Source of the DNA: an uncultured Bacteroidales bacterium
GTDB taxonomy: Bacteria > Bacteroidota > Bacteroidia > Bacteroidales > UBA932
Assembly: GCA_946415795.1 (NCBI GenBank)
Contig: CAMKTW010000003.1
Location: 1-31,365 of the forward strand
Direction: 5' to 3'
DNA: 31,365 nucleotides
The notes under the pieces were generated by a model, which saw only the letters and a list, made by a program, of their open reading frames with translations, was not told where the DNA came from and did no database searches. Each line of letters begins with the position of its first letter. Positions within the stretch are counted from its first letter, which is position 1. The position numbers and the translations under genes are program-made. This document shows, in pieces, positions 7,145 to 16,341 of the stretch.

Positions 7145-8512
7145 ATGGAAAAAAGGTCCTCACACCCACTTCCTGACAGTTATTCCTTCAAAGCCATCTG
7201 GAGGACAACTTTCCCTATCCTTGTAGCCCTCGTGATGGAGGAACTGCTGGGGATGATAGATACGGCCTTTCTGGGCCGGGTGGGAGAAGTTGAACTGGGC
7301 GCATCGGCCATTGCGGGAGTGTACTACACGATTCTGTATATGCTCGGGTTCGGCTTCTCTATCGGCGTACAGATCATCATCGGATGGCGCAATGGAGAAG
7401 CCCGCGAGAGCGGAAAGGGCTTCGGTTCCATCGGACGTGTTTTCTGGCAGGGCATCTGGTTTTTGGGAGGCCTGGCTTTTCTGACTATAGGCCTGTCATA
7501 CCTGATCTCCCCTGTTATTCTCAAAGCTGTCATCAGTTCCGACAACATCTACGGGGCCACCCGGGCCTATGTGGACTGGCGCACCCCGGGACTTCTCTTC
7601 GGCTTTTTGGCAGCCTTGTTCCGTGCCTTCTACGTGGGTACACGGGAGACGGCCAGTCTCACCTGGAACTCCATAGTGATGGTGGGCAGCAACATCCTGC
7701 TGGACTGGTTGCTCATCTTTGGCCATTGGGGTCTGCCGGCCATGGGCATTGAGGGAGCCGCCCTGGCATCGACCATTGCTGAAGGCATATCACTTGTGTT
7801 CTTCATTGTCTGGGCAGCCTTTACCGCCGACCGGAAATATGGCCTGCAGAAGCCCGTCAAACCAGTGTGGAAAGAACTCAGGCAACTGTTATCCACGGCC
7901 GCCTGGGTAATGGTGGAGTATGTGCTGAGCATTGCCGTGTGGCTACTTTTCTTCCTTTTCATCGAACACCTGGGCGAGGAGCAGCTGGCCATTGCCAATA
8001 TCGTCCGGAGCATTTCTGAGGTGTCGTTTGTCTTTTCTGCAGCCTTCGCCTCCACGGCCGCCACGCTGGTGAGCAACATCATCGGAGAAGGCCGTCCGGA
8101 AGGTGTCGTACCCGTCATCCGGCGGGTGACAATCCTCTGCGCAATTGTGATGCTGCCCCTGCTGGCGCTCTTTTCCCTGTTCCCGGAACAGATTATCAGC
8201 ATATTTACCGATATCCCCGTCCTGGTACAGAATTCGGTCCCTACGCTGCGGGTGATGTGTGCGGCAACCCTGGTTACCCTGCCGTGGAATATATATCTGC
8301 AGTCAGTGGCAGGAACGGGGGATACTCGCATCTGTCTCCGCTTCGACGCGGTAGCGCTCATTATCTACTGCGTGTATTGCACCTTCATCATCGGTTACCT
8401 TAAATCCAGCATTGCAGTTTGCTGGACGGCCGATGGCGTCTATTCACTCTGCATTCTGGTCCAGTGCCTCATATATATCCATAGGGGAAAATGGCGCAAA
8501 AGGACTACATAA
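7145..8512 (+). CDS. MATE family multidrug/metabolite exporter
   Basis: A 455-residue polytopic inner-membrane protein of the MATE (MatE) family. It has about 12 hydrophobic segments in two similar halves, beginning with the family-typical FPILVALVMEELLGMIDTAFLGRVGEVELGA spread over residues 22-54 and a second-half segment IANIVRSISEVSFVF. Such proteins use Na+ or H+ gradients to export cationic drugs or metabolites. The start at 7145 (MEKRSS) gives a normal N-terminus and agrees with the promoter position; the earlier in-frame ATG at 7100 lies upstream of the -7 box. It is divergent from the amidohydrolase/esterase operon and shares an intergenic region with the AraC-type repeats, so it may export the substrate or product of those enzymes. 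The SLC13 gene follows after 28 nt. Confidence 0.92.
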   Translation: MEKRSSHPLPDSYSFKAIWRTTFPILVALVMEELLGMIDTAFLGRVGEVELGASAIAGVYYTILYMLGFGFSIGVQIIIGWRNGEARESGKGFGSIGRVFWQGIWFLGGLAFLTIGLSYLISPVILKAVISSDNIYGATRAYVDWRTPGLLFGFLAALFRAFYVGTRETASLTWNSIVMVGSNILLDWLLIFGHWGLPAMGIEGAALASTIAEGISLVFFIVWAAFTADRKYGLQKPVKPVWKELRQLLSTAAWVMVEYVLSIAVWLLFFLFIEHLGEEQLAIANIVRSISEVSFVFSAAFASTAATLVSNIIGEGRPEGVVPVIRRVTILCAIVMLPLLALFSLFPEQIISIFTDIPVLVQNSVPTLRVMCAATLVTLPWNIYLQSVAGTGDTRICLRFDAVALIIYCVYCTFIIGYLKSSIAVCWTADGVYSLCILVQCLIYIHRGKWRKRTT

Positions 8513-8540
8513 ATTGGGATAAAGCATAGTAATAATAGAT

Positions 8541-10343
8541 ATGGGAGCAGATTCATTTATCTTTTTGGGCTTTAATCTGCACGCCTGGATAACCATCGTA
8601 ACGGTATTTACGATGTTTACCGTGCTGTTGTTTACCAAGTTGCGCTCCGATCTGGTTTTCCTGGGCGCCACAGGTATCCTGTTTGTAACGGGCGTACTGG
8701 ATGCCAAAGAGGCCTTTTCTGGCTTCAGCAGCACATCCGTCGTTGTAATCGGGGTGCTGTTCGTGGTGGTGGCAGGGCTGATGCATACCGGCGTGCTGCA
8801 ATGGATCGTCAGACACCTGCTTGGCCAGCCAAAGTCATATTCAGGCGCCGTAGCGCGTCTGATGCTGCCGGTAGCAGGCCTCAGTTCGTTCCTGAGCAAC
8901 ACCACCGTGGTGGCTCTGTTCGTGAACATCGTCAAGATGTGGTCCAAGAAATTGGGGATTTCTCCTTCCAAACTGTTGATACCCCTGAGTTATGCCTCTG
9001 GTATGGGTGGCGTATGTACCCTGATCGGCACACCGCCTAACATGATTATCTCCGGCCTTTACGCCGACAAGACGGGCATAGCCATAAACGTATTGGCAAC
9101 GACTATTCCCGGCCTGTTCTGCCTGTTTATCGGTGTTATTTCCATCATCGCGATGCGCCGTCTGCTGCCTGACCGCAAGGCTCCCGAGGCGGCATTCGAG
9201 GATACATCGGATTTTACCGTGGAACTACTGGTACCGTCGGACAATCCCTATATCGGGAAGACTGTTACCCAAGCCGGCCTTACAGAGGTTCACGGCGGCA
9301 AGCTCATAGAAATCATCCATTATGACGATATTATTTCGCCCGTGCCCGACGACGAGCCGATAATGGGCGGTGACCGGCTGGTGTTTGCCGGCCAGATAGA
9401 CGAGATTCTTGACCTCAAGAAGAGTCACGGCTTTGTTAATGCCGACCATCACGTATATACGATGGACAATGTGGACCAGAACCGCAAGCTACGTACAGCC
9501 TATATCCCATACAACAGCAGCCTCATCCACAAAGTCATGGGAAATACCACGTTCGAGAAAGACAACAATGTGGTTCTTGTAGCAATAGCGCGCCAGGGCA
9601 AGCGTCTGGAGCAGTCTCCCCACGAGGTGAAGCTGCACGCCGGAGACACCCTGCTTCTCGAGTGCTCCCCGAAGCTGAACATAAACACTCCTCAACTGAG
9701 CACCCAGCTGCAGTTTTTCGACTCGGAACAAGTGCCTAACATCAGCTATAAGACGCTCTTGTCCTCCACCATCATGTTAGCCATGGTCGTATTGTCGGCC
9801 CTCAAAGTGATGCCGCTGTTGCAGTGTGCCTTTTTAGCCGCTGCAGCCATGCTTCTGCTGCGCTGCTGCAGCCCGAAGCAGGCTATGGAAGCCATCAACT
9901 GGGACATCCTTATGGTATTTGCCGGATCTGTGGTCCTGGGGCTTGCCATCCAGAAGACAGGTATTGCCGAACGGCTGGCCTACGGCATCCTCGATGTATG
10001 CGGAACCAATCCCATCCTTGTGATGACGGCCATCTGTTTTGTGGCAACGTTCATCACCGAATTCATCTCCAATACGGCGGCGGGGGCAATGTTCTTCCCC
10101 ATTATGTACGAGACCGCAATGCAATTAGGCTACGAGCCTTATCCCTTCCTGATAGCACTGATGATAAGCGTAAGCAGCAGTTTTGCCACGCCCATCGGCT
10201 CTCCCACGCATATGCTTGTCTATGGCCCGGGAGGCTATCGCTTCAGTGATTTCTTGCGTATCGGCCTGCCGATGAACTTCATCATCCTGGCAGCCAACAT
10301 CTTTATCGTCACCGCCGTATATCCGTTGACGCCGCTGACATAA
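8541..10343 (+). CDS. SLC13/DASS family permease with two TrkA_C (RCK_C) domains
   Basis: A 600-residue transporter with the layout of SLC13-type anion permeases. An N-terminal membrane half ends near residue 210 with the SNTT motif (119-122) and LIGTPPNMII (161-170). Two soluble RCK_C/TrkA_C-like domains follow at about 222-295 and 305-378. A second membrane half has FISNTAAGAMFFPI and FATPIGSPTHMLVYGPGGY. The paired SNT and TP motifs are the substrate and Na+ sites of this family, which carries sulfate, di- or tricarboxylates and related anions. Members with central RCK_C domains are often annotated as sulfate or divalent-anion permeases. It probably shares a transcript with the MATE gene (28-nt gap, no promoter seen between). 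The exact anion is not determined. Confidence 0.93.
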   Translation: MGADSFIFLGFNLHAWITIVTVFTMFTVLLFTKLRSDLVFLGATGILFVTGVLDAKEAFSGFSSTSVVVIGVLFVVVAGLMHTGVLQWIVRHLLGQPKSYSGAVARLMLPVAGLSSFLSNTTVVALFVNIVKMWSKKLGISPSKLLIPLSYASGMGGVCTLIGTPPNMIISGLYADKTGIAINVLATTIPGLFCLFIGVISIIAMRRLLPDRKAPEAAFEDTSDFTVELLVPSDNPYIGKTVTQAGLTEVHGGKLIEIIHYDDIISPVPDDEPIMGGDRLVFAGQIDEILDLKKSHGFVNADHHVYTMDNVDQNRKLRTAYIPYNSSLIHKVMGNTTFEKDNNVVLVAIARQGKRLEQSPHEVKLHAGDTLLLECSPKLNINTPQLSTQLQFFDSEQVPNISYKTLLSSTIMLAMVVLSALKVMPLLQCAFLAAAAMLLLRCCSPKQAMEAINWDILMVFAGSVVLGLAIQKTGIAERLAYGILDVCGTNPILVMTAICFVATFITEFISNTAAGAMFFPIMYETAMQLGYEPYPFLIALMISVSSSFATPIGSPTHMLVYGPGGYRFSDFLRIGLPMNFIILAANIFIVTAVYPLTPLT

Positions 10344-10358
10344 TTTTTTCAAACACCC

Positions 10359-10390
10359 ATTCAATAATTAACGATTATTCAATATCTTTA
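10359..10390 (+). promoter_or_regulatory. Promoter of the cytidylate-kinase-like gene
   Basis: TATCTTTA (10383-10390) is one mismatch from TAnnTTTG and lies 17 nt before the ATG. The upstream stretch, ATTCA-ATAAT-TAA-CGATTATT, closely resembles the one before the ABC ATPase gene at 55-87, including an imperfect inverted repeat AATAAT/ATTATT. Confidence 0.5.
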
Positions 10391-10407
10391 CATATAATTT
10401 CATCAAT

Positions 10408-11052
10408 ATGAAACTCAACGATCCTTTTGTCATTACTATCAGCCGTGAAGTGGGTTCCGGTGGCGGCACCGTGGGCCGTAAACTGGCAGAAAAACTCAAT
10501 GTCCACTACAGCGACAAGCAGCTCATTCAGGCTCTTGAAGATAAATTCAACCTGACCCGCGGGGGTATAGAGCACCTGAAGAGTACAAAGAAGAACTGGT
10601 TCACAGATATGTTTGAACAGGTTGCGCCCGTCCCCAGAGCAACTATGAAGGTGGGAGGATATACTTTTTCCCGCCAGGTTCAGGAAACGGTAACCGTCAA
10701 GGACATCTACGAAGCCGAAGTGGAAATACTCAACGCCATTGCGGACGAAGGCTCCTGCGTCATCGCCGGCCGTTCTGCCTTTTTCGTGCTGAAAGACCGC
10801 CCCAATAAGGTGGATATCTTTATCACTGCCTCCAAGGAGCACCGTATCGAGCGGATTATGGCCAAGCAGAATCTCAAACGGGAAGAGGCCATCCAGCTGA
10901 TGGAAAAAATTGACACTGGCCGTGACAACTACGTAAAACGCTATACGAATCTGAGCCGCTACGACATTCGCAATTATGACCTCATCATTGATATGGACTA
11001 CCTGACCGAAGACGAGGCCGTAGAAAAGATCCTCTCCTTCCTGGGCCAGTAA
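10408..11052 (+). CDS. Cytidylate-kinase-like family protein
   Basis: A 214-residue P-loop protein of the Cytidylate_kinase2 family (PF13189-like). The phosphate-binding loop is ISREVGSGGGTVGRKL (11-26), an altered Walker A of this family. Later segments CVIAGRSAFFVL and HRIERIMAKQ, and a C-terminal RYDIRNYDLIID stretch, recall the LID and nucleotide-binding parts of CMP kinases. Canonical Cmk is a distinct and more closely conserved enzyme, so nucleoside monophosphate kinase activity is possible but unproven. There is no signal peptide. It has its own promoter behind the SLC13 gene and ends 15 nt from the stop codon of the convergent MscS-type gene, with no obvious terminator in between. Confidence 0.88.
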   Translation: MKLNDPFVITISREVGSGGGTVGRKLAEKLNVHYSDKQLIQALEDKFNLTRGGIEHLKSTKKNWFTDMFEQVAPVPRATMKVGGYTFSRQVQETVTVKDIYEAEVEILNAIADEGSCVIAGRSAFFVLKDRPNKVDIFITASKEHRIERIMAKQNLKREEAIQLMEKIDTGRDNYVKRYTNLSRYDIRNYDLIIDMDYLTEDEAVEKILSFLGQ

Positions 11053-11067
11053 CGGACACACTCTGCA

Positions 11068-13755
11068 TTAATCGTCCGCCCGGCTTCCCTTTTCCGGGAT
11101 CATATGGACATCGCGCTGCGGGAACGGGATGGTGATGTTGTTATCTGCCAGAATCTTATAGATGAGTTCTTTGCATCTATACCTGTATTCAATCTGTTCC
11201 GGCACCAGTACGTACTGTCTCACAGCCACATCCACGGAGCTGTCCCCGAAGTCGTCGAAACGGACATATATGCCGTAAGAGGGTTCAACGATATCCCGTC
11301 CGTAGGCATCCTTGGTCTTCATAGCTTCCAGGCCCTTTTCCAGAGCCGCCCTGAGCTTCTCGAAATCGGTACCATAAGCCACTCCCACCTTGATGGTGGT
11401 CATTTCGTAGGAATGGTTCCGCGTTAGGTTGGTGAAGCTCTTGGCAAACAGAGAGGCGTTCAGGAAGGCCACCTGGGTGCCGTCGATAGTCTCCACCAGA
11501 GTGGTCTGGTAGTTGATATCAACCACCTTGCCCCGGACGCCGTCACAGTCGATCCAGTCTCCTACACGCAGGCGTCCGCCCATAAGTTGGATGCCGTAAA
11601 TGAAGTTGTTAAGGATATCCTTGAGGGCCAGACCTATACCGGCCGACAGGCCGCCGGCGATGAGCCCCAGCGAGGCGGTGGGGATATTCAGCGTGATAAT
11701 GACGATATCGATATATACTAACCAGATAAACACGCTGATCAGGCTGTTGCCCAACGAGAGATTGACCTCATTGTTGCGCACAGTCTTACGCTTGTACTTG
11801 CGAAGGAAGCGCTTGTATTGGAAGGTCTGCCACAGGGTGTGCAGCGCCTTGTTCACGTAACGGAACGCAAAGAACATCCCCGTCAGAAAGAGAGTGTTGT
11901 ACAGCGAAATCCTAAAATCGCCCTGACTGAAGAAGGGCCTCACGAAAATGGTACGGTAAAGGTCGTCGAATTCAAAGATATCCAGCGCCCAGAATATGCA
12001 GGCGGGGATAGATATGATCATCAGCAGAGGAATCAGGACTTCCCGGATGAGATCGTAGAACCAGGTGGCGCCGAAAAGAAGCTGATCCTTTGCCGCCCCC
12101 GTCACGTAGGTAATCTTGGCTTTCTGGTCCGATATCCGCTTGTCCAGCCGGTTCTTCTTGTACAGGACCATCAGATTCCACACTGAGGCGATGGCCAGGA
12201 TGAGCGCCAACTGGAAATACCACCACACCAGAATGATCAATGCCAGGAAAACAAAACCGACAAAGCTTACAATCAGGGCGATTGTCGTAATGCCTAAAGA
12301 AACCCGGCCTATCACCACGTCGGTGTGGTCCGCCTTCTTGCTGCGCCTCAGATTGGCCAGCAACTGCCACACTGCCATACCCAGCAGCAACGGCGGGAAG
12401 AAGAAATTCAGGTGTGCGTTGGGAACGAACAAGACCCTGCAGCTGATCACGAGCATAGCCGTGGCTATCGTAGGCAGATATATGCGTGCGCTGTATTTAA
12501 GCTTAGAAGGTTCCAGCCTCACCAGCAGAGCCGTGTAAATGGCCATAAGCAGCCAGATGAAAGTGTGCGTGATGGTGATGCTCTTGCGCATTATGTCGTC
12601 ATCGGTCACCTCATAGCTGAGGCCGATAAACAAGATACCGGCCAGCAGGAGTGCCAGATAACGCCTTTGTTCTTTGGCGACCCTCCTCCCCACAGGTTTT
12701 ACATAACGATAGAGCGGCATCAGGATAAGGGCCGACAGCCCCCACAGGACAAAGAAGGCCACCAGATAAATCAGCAGCCAGTACAACCGGGCCGAGTTGC
12801 TCAGCTGACTGTCCTTATAAATATCATCGGCATTATAGCCTGCATCATCATTATCAAACAATCGCCGGATAAAAGAGATGCTGAATTTTTTGTCCGTGGC
12901 CTCCCAGACCTCTTTCCAGTACTCGCCGGGATGGCTCAGGATGGTTTTCCAAGGAGTCTGTCCTTCCCGGAAAACTTTGTCCTGAAGTATCTCATAGTAA
13001 TCCCTTGCGTAGTCGTACGATTCTTCCATACGCAGCCGTGCTTCCCGGTAATGGGTACTGTCGGCCACTACCAGGTCTCGTGTCTGGGCATACATTTTCA
13101 ACAGTTCGGAGGCATAAAAGAGGCAGGTGTCACGGTTTGCCTGGCCGGCTGCGCTCAAGATAAACGGCGTGGAGCGACCCTCTTCTGCGACGGTGTCCTG
13201 AACCGCCGCATTCACAGCCAGGATAGCCTCCACCTGATCTTCCAGCTCCTGCTGCAGGAGGCTCTCGTTTTGCATCAGGTGCACGTCCAGGGAATCGTTG
13301 TGGTAAGCGAGGCTGTCTGGCACCACCTCCAGATCCCGGAGCTCTGGAGGAAGACGGCGGAGGGACTCGATCAGGCGCGCATACCGGTTGATCTCCACAT
13401 CTAGCGAAGTTACGATGCGGTCATATGGTGTGCAGTTCTTGTTGAAATCGTTGTACTCCTGGGTTACTTTCTCCAGTGCATAACTTATGTCAAAGGTATA
13501 TTCCTGCTTCTGGGAATACAGCATCAGGGACATATCATTGCACTTTTTGACAATGTCCACCATCTTCCGGTGCTGCACTTCATATTTCTGCTCCATCTTT
13601 TCTCGCATCCTGCCTATCTGTGAATAGTCGTGATACAGTTCCTTGCGCAGATTGGAAAGTGTCGCATCCAGTCCCAGCCCGGTAAAAACAGCCAGGGCCG
13701 GAACGGAAATAACAAACAGCACTACAAATATACCGAGGAGTCTTCTTTTACTCAT
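11068..13755 (-). CDS. Large MscS-family mechanosensitive ion channel (MscK-like layout)
   Basis: An 895-residue membrane protein. It opens with a hydrophobic N-terminal segment (8-27), then a long, charged, predicted coiled-coil periplasmic region (about 30-300, e.g. MREKMEQKYEVQHRK). Many membrane helices follow from about 325 to 700, and a C-terminal MscS core has the pore helix AGGLSAGIGLALKDILNN and the beta-domain signature GGRLRVGDWIDCDGVRGKV, then FLNASLFAKSFTNLTRN. This resembles the large MscK/YbdG-type channels that open under hypo-osmotic stress. It is the last gene of the minus-strand run from the AraC regulator but is 168 nt away from amidohydrolase 2, so it may be transcribed separately. 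Family assignment is firm. A link to the amidohydrolases is not shown. Confidence 0.9.
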   Translation of the reverse strand: MSKRRLLGIFVVLFVISVPALAVFTGLGLDATLSNLRKELYHDYSQIGRMREKMEQKYEVQHRKMVDIVKKCNDMSLMLYSQKQEYTFDISYALEKVTQEYNDFNKNCTPYDRIVTSLDVEINRYARLIESLRRLPPELRDLEVVPDSLAYHNDSLDVHLMQNESLLQQELEDQVEAILAVNAAVQDTVAEEGRSTPFILSAAGQANRDTCLFYASELLKMYAQTRDLVVADSTHYREARLRMEESYDYARDYYEILQDKVFREGQTPWKTILSHPGEYWKEVWEATDKKFSISFIRRLFDNDDAGYNADDIYKDSQLSNSARLYWLLIYLVAFFVLWGLSALILMPLYRYVKPVGRRVAKEQRRYLALLLAGILFIGLSYEVTDDDIMRKSITITHTFIWLLMAIYTALLVRLEPSKLKYSARIYLPTIATAMLVISCRVLFVPNAHLNFFFPPLLLGMAVWQLLANLRRSKKADHTDVVIGRVSLGITTIALIVSFVGFVFLALIILVWWYFQLALILAIASVWNLMVLYKKNRLDKRISDQKAKITYVTGAAKDQLLFGATWFYDLIREVLIPLLMIISIPACIFWALDIFEFDDLYRTIFVRPFFSQGDFRISLYNTLFLTGMFFAFRYVNKALHTLWQTFQYKRFLRKYKRKTVRNNEVNLSLGNSLISVFIWLVYIDIVIITLNIPTASLGLIAGGLSAGIGLALKDILNNFIYGIQLMGGRLRVGDWIDCDGVRGKVVDINYQTTLVETIDGTQVAFLNASLFAKSFTNLTRNHSYEMTTIKVGVAYGTDFEKLRAALEKGLEAMKTKDAYGRDIVEPSYGIYVRFDDFGDSSVDVAVRQYVLVPEQIEYRYRCKELIYKILADNNITIPFPQRDVHMIPEKGSRADD

Positions 13756-13923
13756 TGGACGTCATTTACAGTCTTTAACAAAAATGGATACAAGCGCGTA
13801 TGTGGGAAATCACACTACCGGGTTAACCTTTCGTGAATGTCAGCGCTCTGCCGCTGCCGCCTGACGTGCCATCCCGTCTGCCGATCCAAACCCCTTGCGT
13901 GCGTACAATCGGTTTTCAGTGAA

Positions 13924-15567
13924 CTATTTGGACCTGAATACCTCTTCTCCGTCCACTACGGTAGCGATAATTCTGGCCTGAGCCACCTTCTCGATGTCGT
14001 CGTGCAGGAAGTCGCAGTCATACACAGTCATATTGGCAATCTTGCCGAACTCGATAGAGCCCAGGCGATGTTCCTGATGCCAGGCATACGCGACATTGAT
14101 GGTCAAGGCCCGCAGGGACTGTTCGCGGGTGATTGATTCCTTGACATTGTGACTGGTATCCACACCGTCGAGCATACCCTTTGGAAGAGAGCGGGTCTGC
14201 GCCATATAAATGCTGACTGGAATGCTGAATGACGGAGAAACCGGGTAGTCCGAATGGAAGACAGGGCACGCGCCTGCGTCAAAGAAGGACCTGATCGGAT
14301 ACGACTGGCTTGCCAACTCCTCGCCGACATACTTGACTTCAATGTCATAGAATCCCGGAATCGCCGCTGTCCAAAGTGGAGGCACCGCCGGAACAGAACC
14401 GGTTGCCGCCATACGGCGGATATCCTCGTCCGTCACGAAATGCAGGTGAGCCAGCACGTTGCGCTGATCCATATCACCGGTAATCTTTTCCGCGTCCTCG
14501 ATGCAGCCGAGCATAAAGTGGGTCGCGCCGCCGCCTTCGGAATGGACGTGCACAGGCATACCTTCCCTGTCTGCCGCTACGATGAGTTCCACCATCTTTT
14601 TATGGTCGTTGAAGCGTTCGTTGCCATGATAGCCCGGCTGATCGGCATAATCCTGATTCTGCCAGCCTGTATGAGCTTCGGTCACGCCATCCAAGAATGT
14701 CTTGACGCCGATAATATGGAAATACTCCCCGCTGTACCTGGCACGATCTGCGGCGATGCGGGCCACCTCCGCCTCCGGATCTTCTGGATTGTCCGGGCAC
14801 ATCAGGTAGGCATATGTGCGCAGCTTCAGCCTGCCCTCCTGTTCCAGCTCATAGAAAGCCCTGGCAGCAATCGGATTGGTGACCTCAACCCCGGCGTCAG
14901 CCACTGCAGTGTAGCCGTTTGCGAGAGCCATCTCCTGCCAGGCGAGCAGATAGTCCTTGGCATTCTCAAGGGTGGTTGGCAACTTGGGATACAGTTCGAA
15001 TACAGGCGCCTCACAGATGTAACCGTCCGGTTCGCCGTTTTCGTCCACGTGTACCAGGTCATAGCCCATTTTCTTTGCGTAGGCCGCGTCAATGCCGGCC
15101 CATTCCAGCGCCTTGGTATTGAGCAGCATTGAATGTCCTCCGCCGGTTTGCATAAACAGCGGCTTATCTGCGCATATCTCGTCCAGATACGCTTTGGAGA
15201 CATATTCATCATTTTCAACCCACCCCGAAGCCAGGTAGAACTCGCGCTGAGGCTTATTTTGGATAAACTCCTTGATGATTTCGCGGTATTTTGCATAATC
15301 TGTCAGGCCGACCTGCGCGAGGTTCGCCTGCCCGATGGCGCGGTCACCGGCCAGATAACTGTGACAGTGGGACTCCAGGAAGCCGGGGTAGATGTAGTTT
15401 TCTCCATAGTCCAGCACTTCAGCGTCCGGACCGGCAATTACTTTCGCCACTTCTGCATCTCCGATATAGGAAAACACGCCATTTTTAACTACTGCGGCCT
15501 TGGCAAAGGGCCTCTTTTCATCCAACGTGATGATGTTGCCTAGAATAAGGGTTTGTTTTATTCGCAT
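13924..15567 (-). CDS. YtcJ-like metal-dependent amidohydrolase 2
   Basis: A 547-residue YtcJ/amidohydrolase_3 protein. Metal-binding HCH is at 67-69, a Lys at 289 in GVKTFLDGV, VHVHSEGG (His340 and His342), AHLH (His374 and His376), and HSDYP with Asp440. A C-terminal sandwich segment, GSIEFGKIANMTVYD, follows. The key residues fall at nearly the same numbers as in amidohydrolase 1, but the intervening sequences differ widely, so these are old paralogs with probably different substrates. There is no signal peptide, so it is cytoplasmic. It lies 67 nt behind the 185-residue membrane protein and is likely in the same transcript, driven by a promoter that resembles that of amidohydrolase 1. Substrate unknown. 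Confidence 0.92.
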   Translation of the reverse strand: MRIKQTLILGNIITLDEKRPFAKAAVVKNGVFSYIGDAEVAKVIAGPDAEVLDYGENYIYPGFLESHCHSYLAGDRAIGQANLAQVGLTDYAKYREIIKEFIQNKPQREFYLASGWVENDEYVSKAYLDEICADKPLFMQTGGGHSMLLNTKALEWAGIDAAYAKKMGYDLVHVDENGEPDGYICEAPVFELYPKLPTTLENAKDYLLAWQEMALANGYTAVADAGVEVTNPIAARAFYELEQEGRLKLRTYAYLMCPDNPEDPEAEVARIAADRARYSGEYFHIIGVKTFLDGVTEAHTGWQNQDYADQPGYHGNERFNDHKKMVELIVAADREGMPVHVHSEGGGATHFMLGCIEDAEKITGDMDQRNVLAHLHFVTDEDIRRMAATGSVPAVPPLWTAAIPGFYDIEVKYVGEELASQSYPIRSFFDAGACPVFHSDYPVSPSFSIPVSIYMAQTRSLPKGMLDGVDTSHNVKESITREQSLRALTINVAYAWHQEHRLGSIEFGKIANMTVYDCDFLHDDIEKVAQARIIATVVDGEEVFRSK

Positions 15568-15634
15568 ATTAATCAGTATTTCAGCATTAAGGCTAATACA
15601 AACGGACTTTCGCCCACGGGCCGGAGTAATTGTT

Positions 15635-16192
15635 TCATTCTTCGGTCGCCTTTACAAAGCAGGCCACCAGCGTATAGGTAATGGTGGGACGGATCCAAAT
15701 CTCTGTGAGCATATAAGTGGAGAACTCATCCTCCGGCTCCATAAAGATGACTACATTATATAGTATGGCAATGGCCATATCGACAATGCAAATCATCCAC
15801 AGGTTGCGCCTGGAGTAAGTTTTCCACTCCTTTCGGGCATAGAAATAAGTGAGCATAAGCATCAGCGCCACCGAAAGGACCAGGCACGCAAGGCGGATGG
15901 GATAGGCTGGAATGGAAGGCGGAAAGAGAATGTCACGAAGCAACACCGTCACGCCCAGACACAGGGAACACCAGTAATTGAATTGCTGCGTAGTGATGCG
16001 GATTTTGAAGAAATACATCACAACCATAATCAGGCAGGCAATGTAGAACAGGTTAAGCACCAGCTCAGGCCAGGCAACGCGCAGTCCGAAATGGATGATT
16101 CCGTAAAGCATTATCCCCACGGAAAAAAGTGCCGCGAGCAAACAGACCAGAACATCGAAGACGGTTCCCTTCTTTTTGAATCTTATTTCCAT
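15635..16192 (-). CDS. Unrecognised 185-residue polytopic membrane protein
   Basis: I do not recognise the family. The protein has five or six hydrophobic segments (about 12-34, 42-62, 71-88, 100-118, 130-150 and 165-183), a basic N-terminus (MEIRFKKKG) and short loops, e.g. YFYARKEWKTYSRRN after the fourth segment. It has no catalytic motif. Its gene sits between the AraC regulator and amidohydrolase 2 and carries its own upstream AraC-type repeats, so it heads the amidohydrolase 2 operon. A role as a transporter subunit, membrane sensor or substrate carrier would fit the context, but this is speculation from position. Confidence 0.75.
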   Translation of the reverse strand: MEIRFKKKGTVFDVLVCLLAALFSVGIMLYGIIHFGLRVAWPELVLNLFYIACLIMVVMYFFKIRITTQQFNYWCSLCLGVTVLLRDILFPPSIPAYPIRLACLVLSVALMLMLTYFYARKEWKTYSRRNLWMICIVDMAIAILYNVVIFMEPEDEFSTYMLTEIWIRPTITYTLVACFVKATEE

Positions 16193-16222
16193 ATTGCTTG
16201 TTTATTAGTAGCCGATATGAAA

Positions 16223-16230
16223 CAAATATA
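16223..16230 (-). promoter_or_regulatory. -7 box (TATATTTG) of the membrane protein / amidohydrolase 2 operon
   Basis: On the minus strand TATATTTG matches the consensus exactly and gives a leader of about 25 nt to the ATG at 16192. No TTTG -33 element is found at 20 bp, which would suit an activator-dependent promoter. Confidence 0.6.
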
Positions 16231-16288
16231 CAAAAATACCCGCCAACTTCTTGGGCAGAACACAGGCGGAGCGTCCCGGAATACAATT

Positions 16289-16322
16289 ATTGCATATTCT
16301 GAGACTTATTTGCATATTTTGA
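16289..16322. promoter_or_regulatory. AraC-type direct-repeat operator upstream of the amidohydrolase 2 operon
   Basis: ATTGCATATTCTGA (16289-16302) and TTTGCATATTTTGA (16309-16322) repeat with a 20-bp period. Including the spacer, the element differs from 7034-7068 at only about three positions. It lies 59 bp upstream of the -7 box at 16223-16230, against 60 bp for the copy near amidohydrolase 1, in the same orientation relative to the regulated gene. The AraC-family gene ends just 20 bp further on. Confidence 0.72.
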
Positions 16323-16341
16323 AAGTTGATAGAAGAGCGAG

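Noticed and set aside
12325..13404. 359-codon plus-strand frame opposite the MscS-type gene
   Set aside because: It is antisense to the coiled-coil and membrane parts of the channel and is composed of low-information His/Gln-rich sequence.
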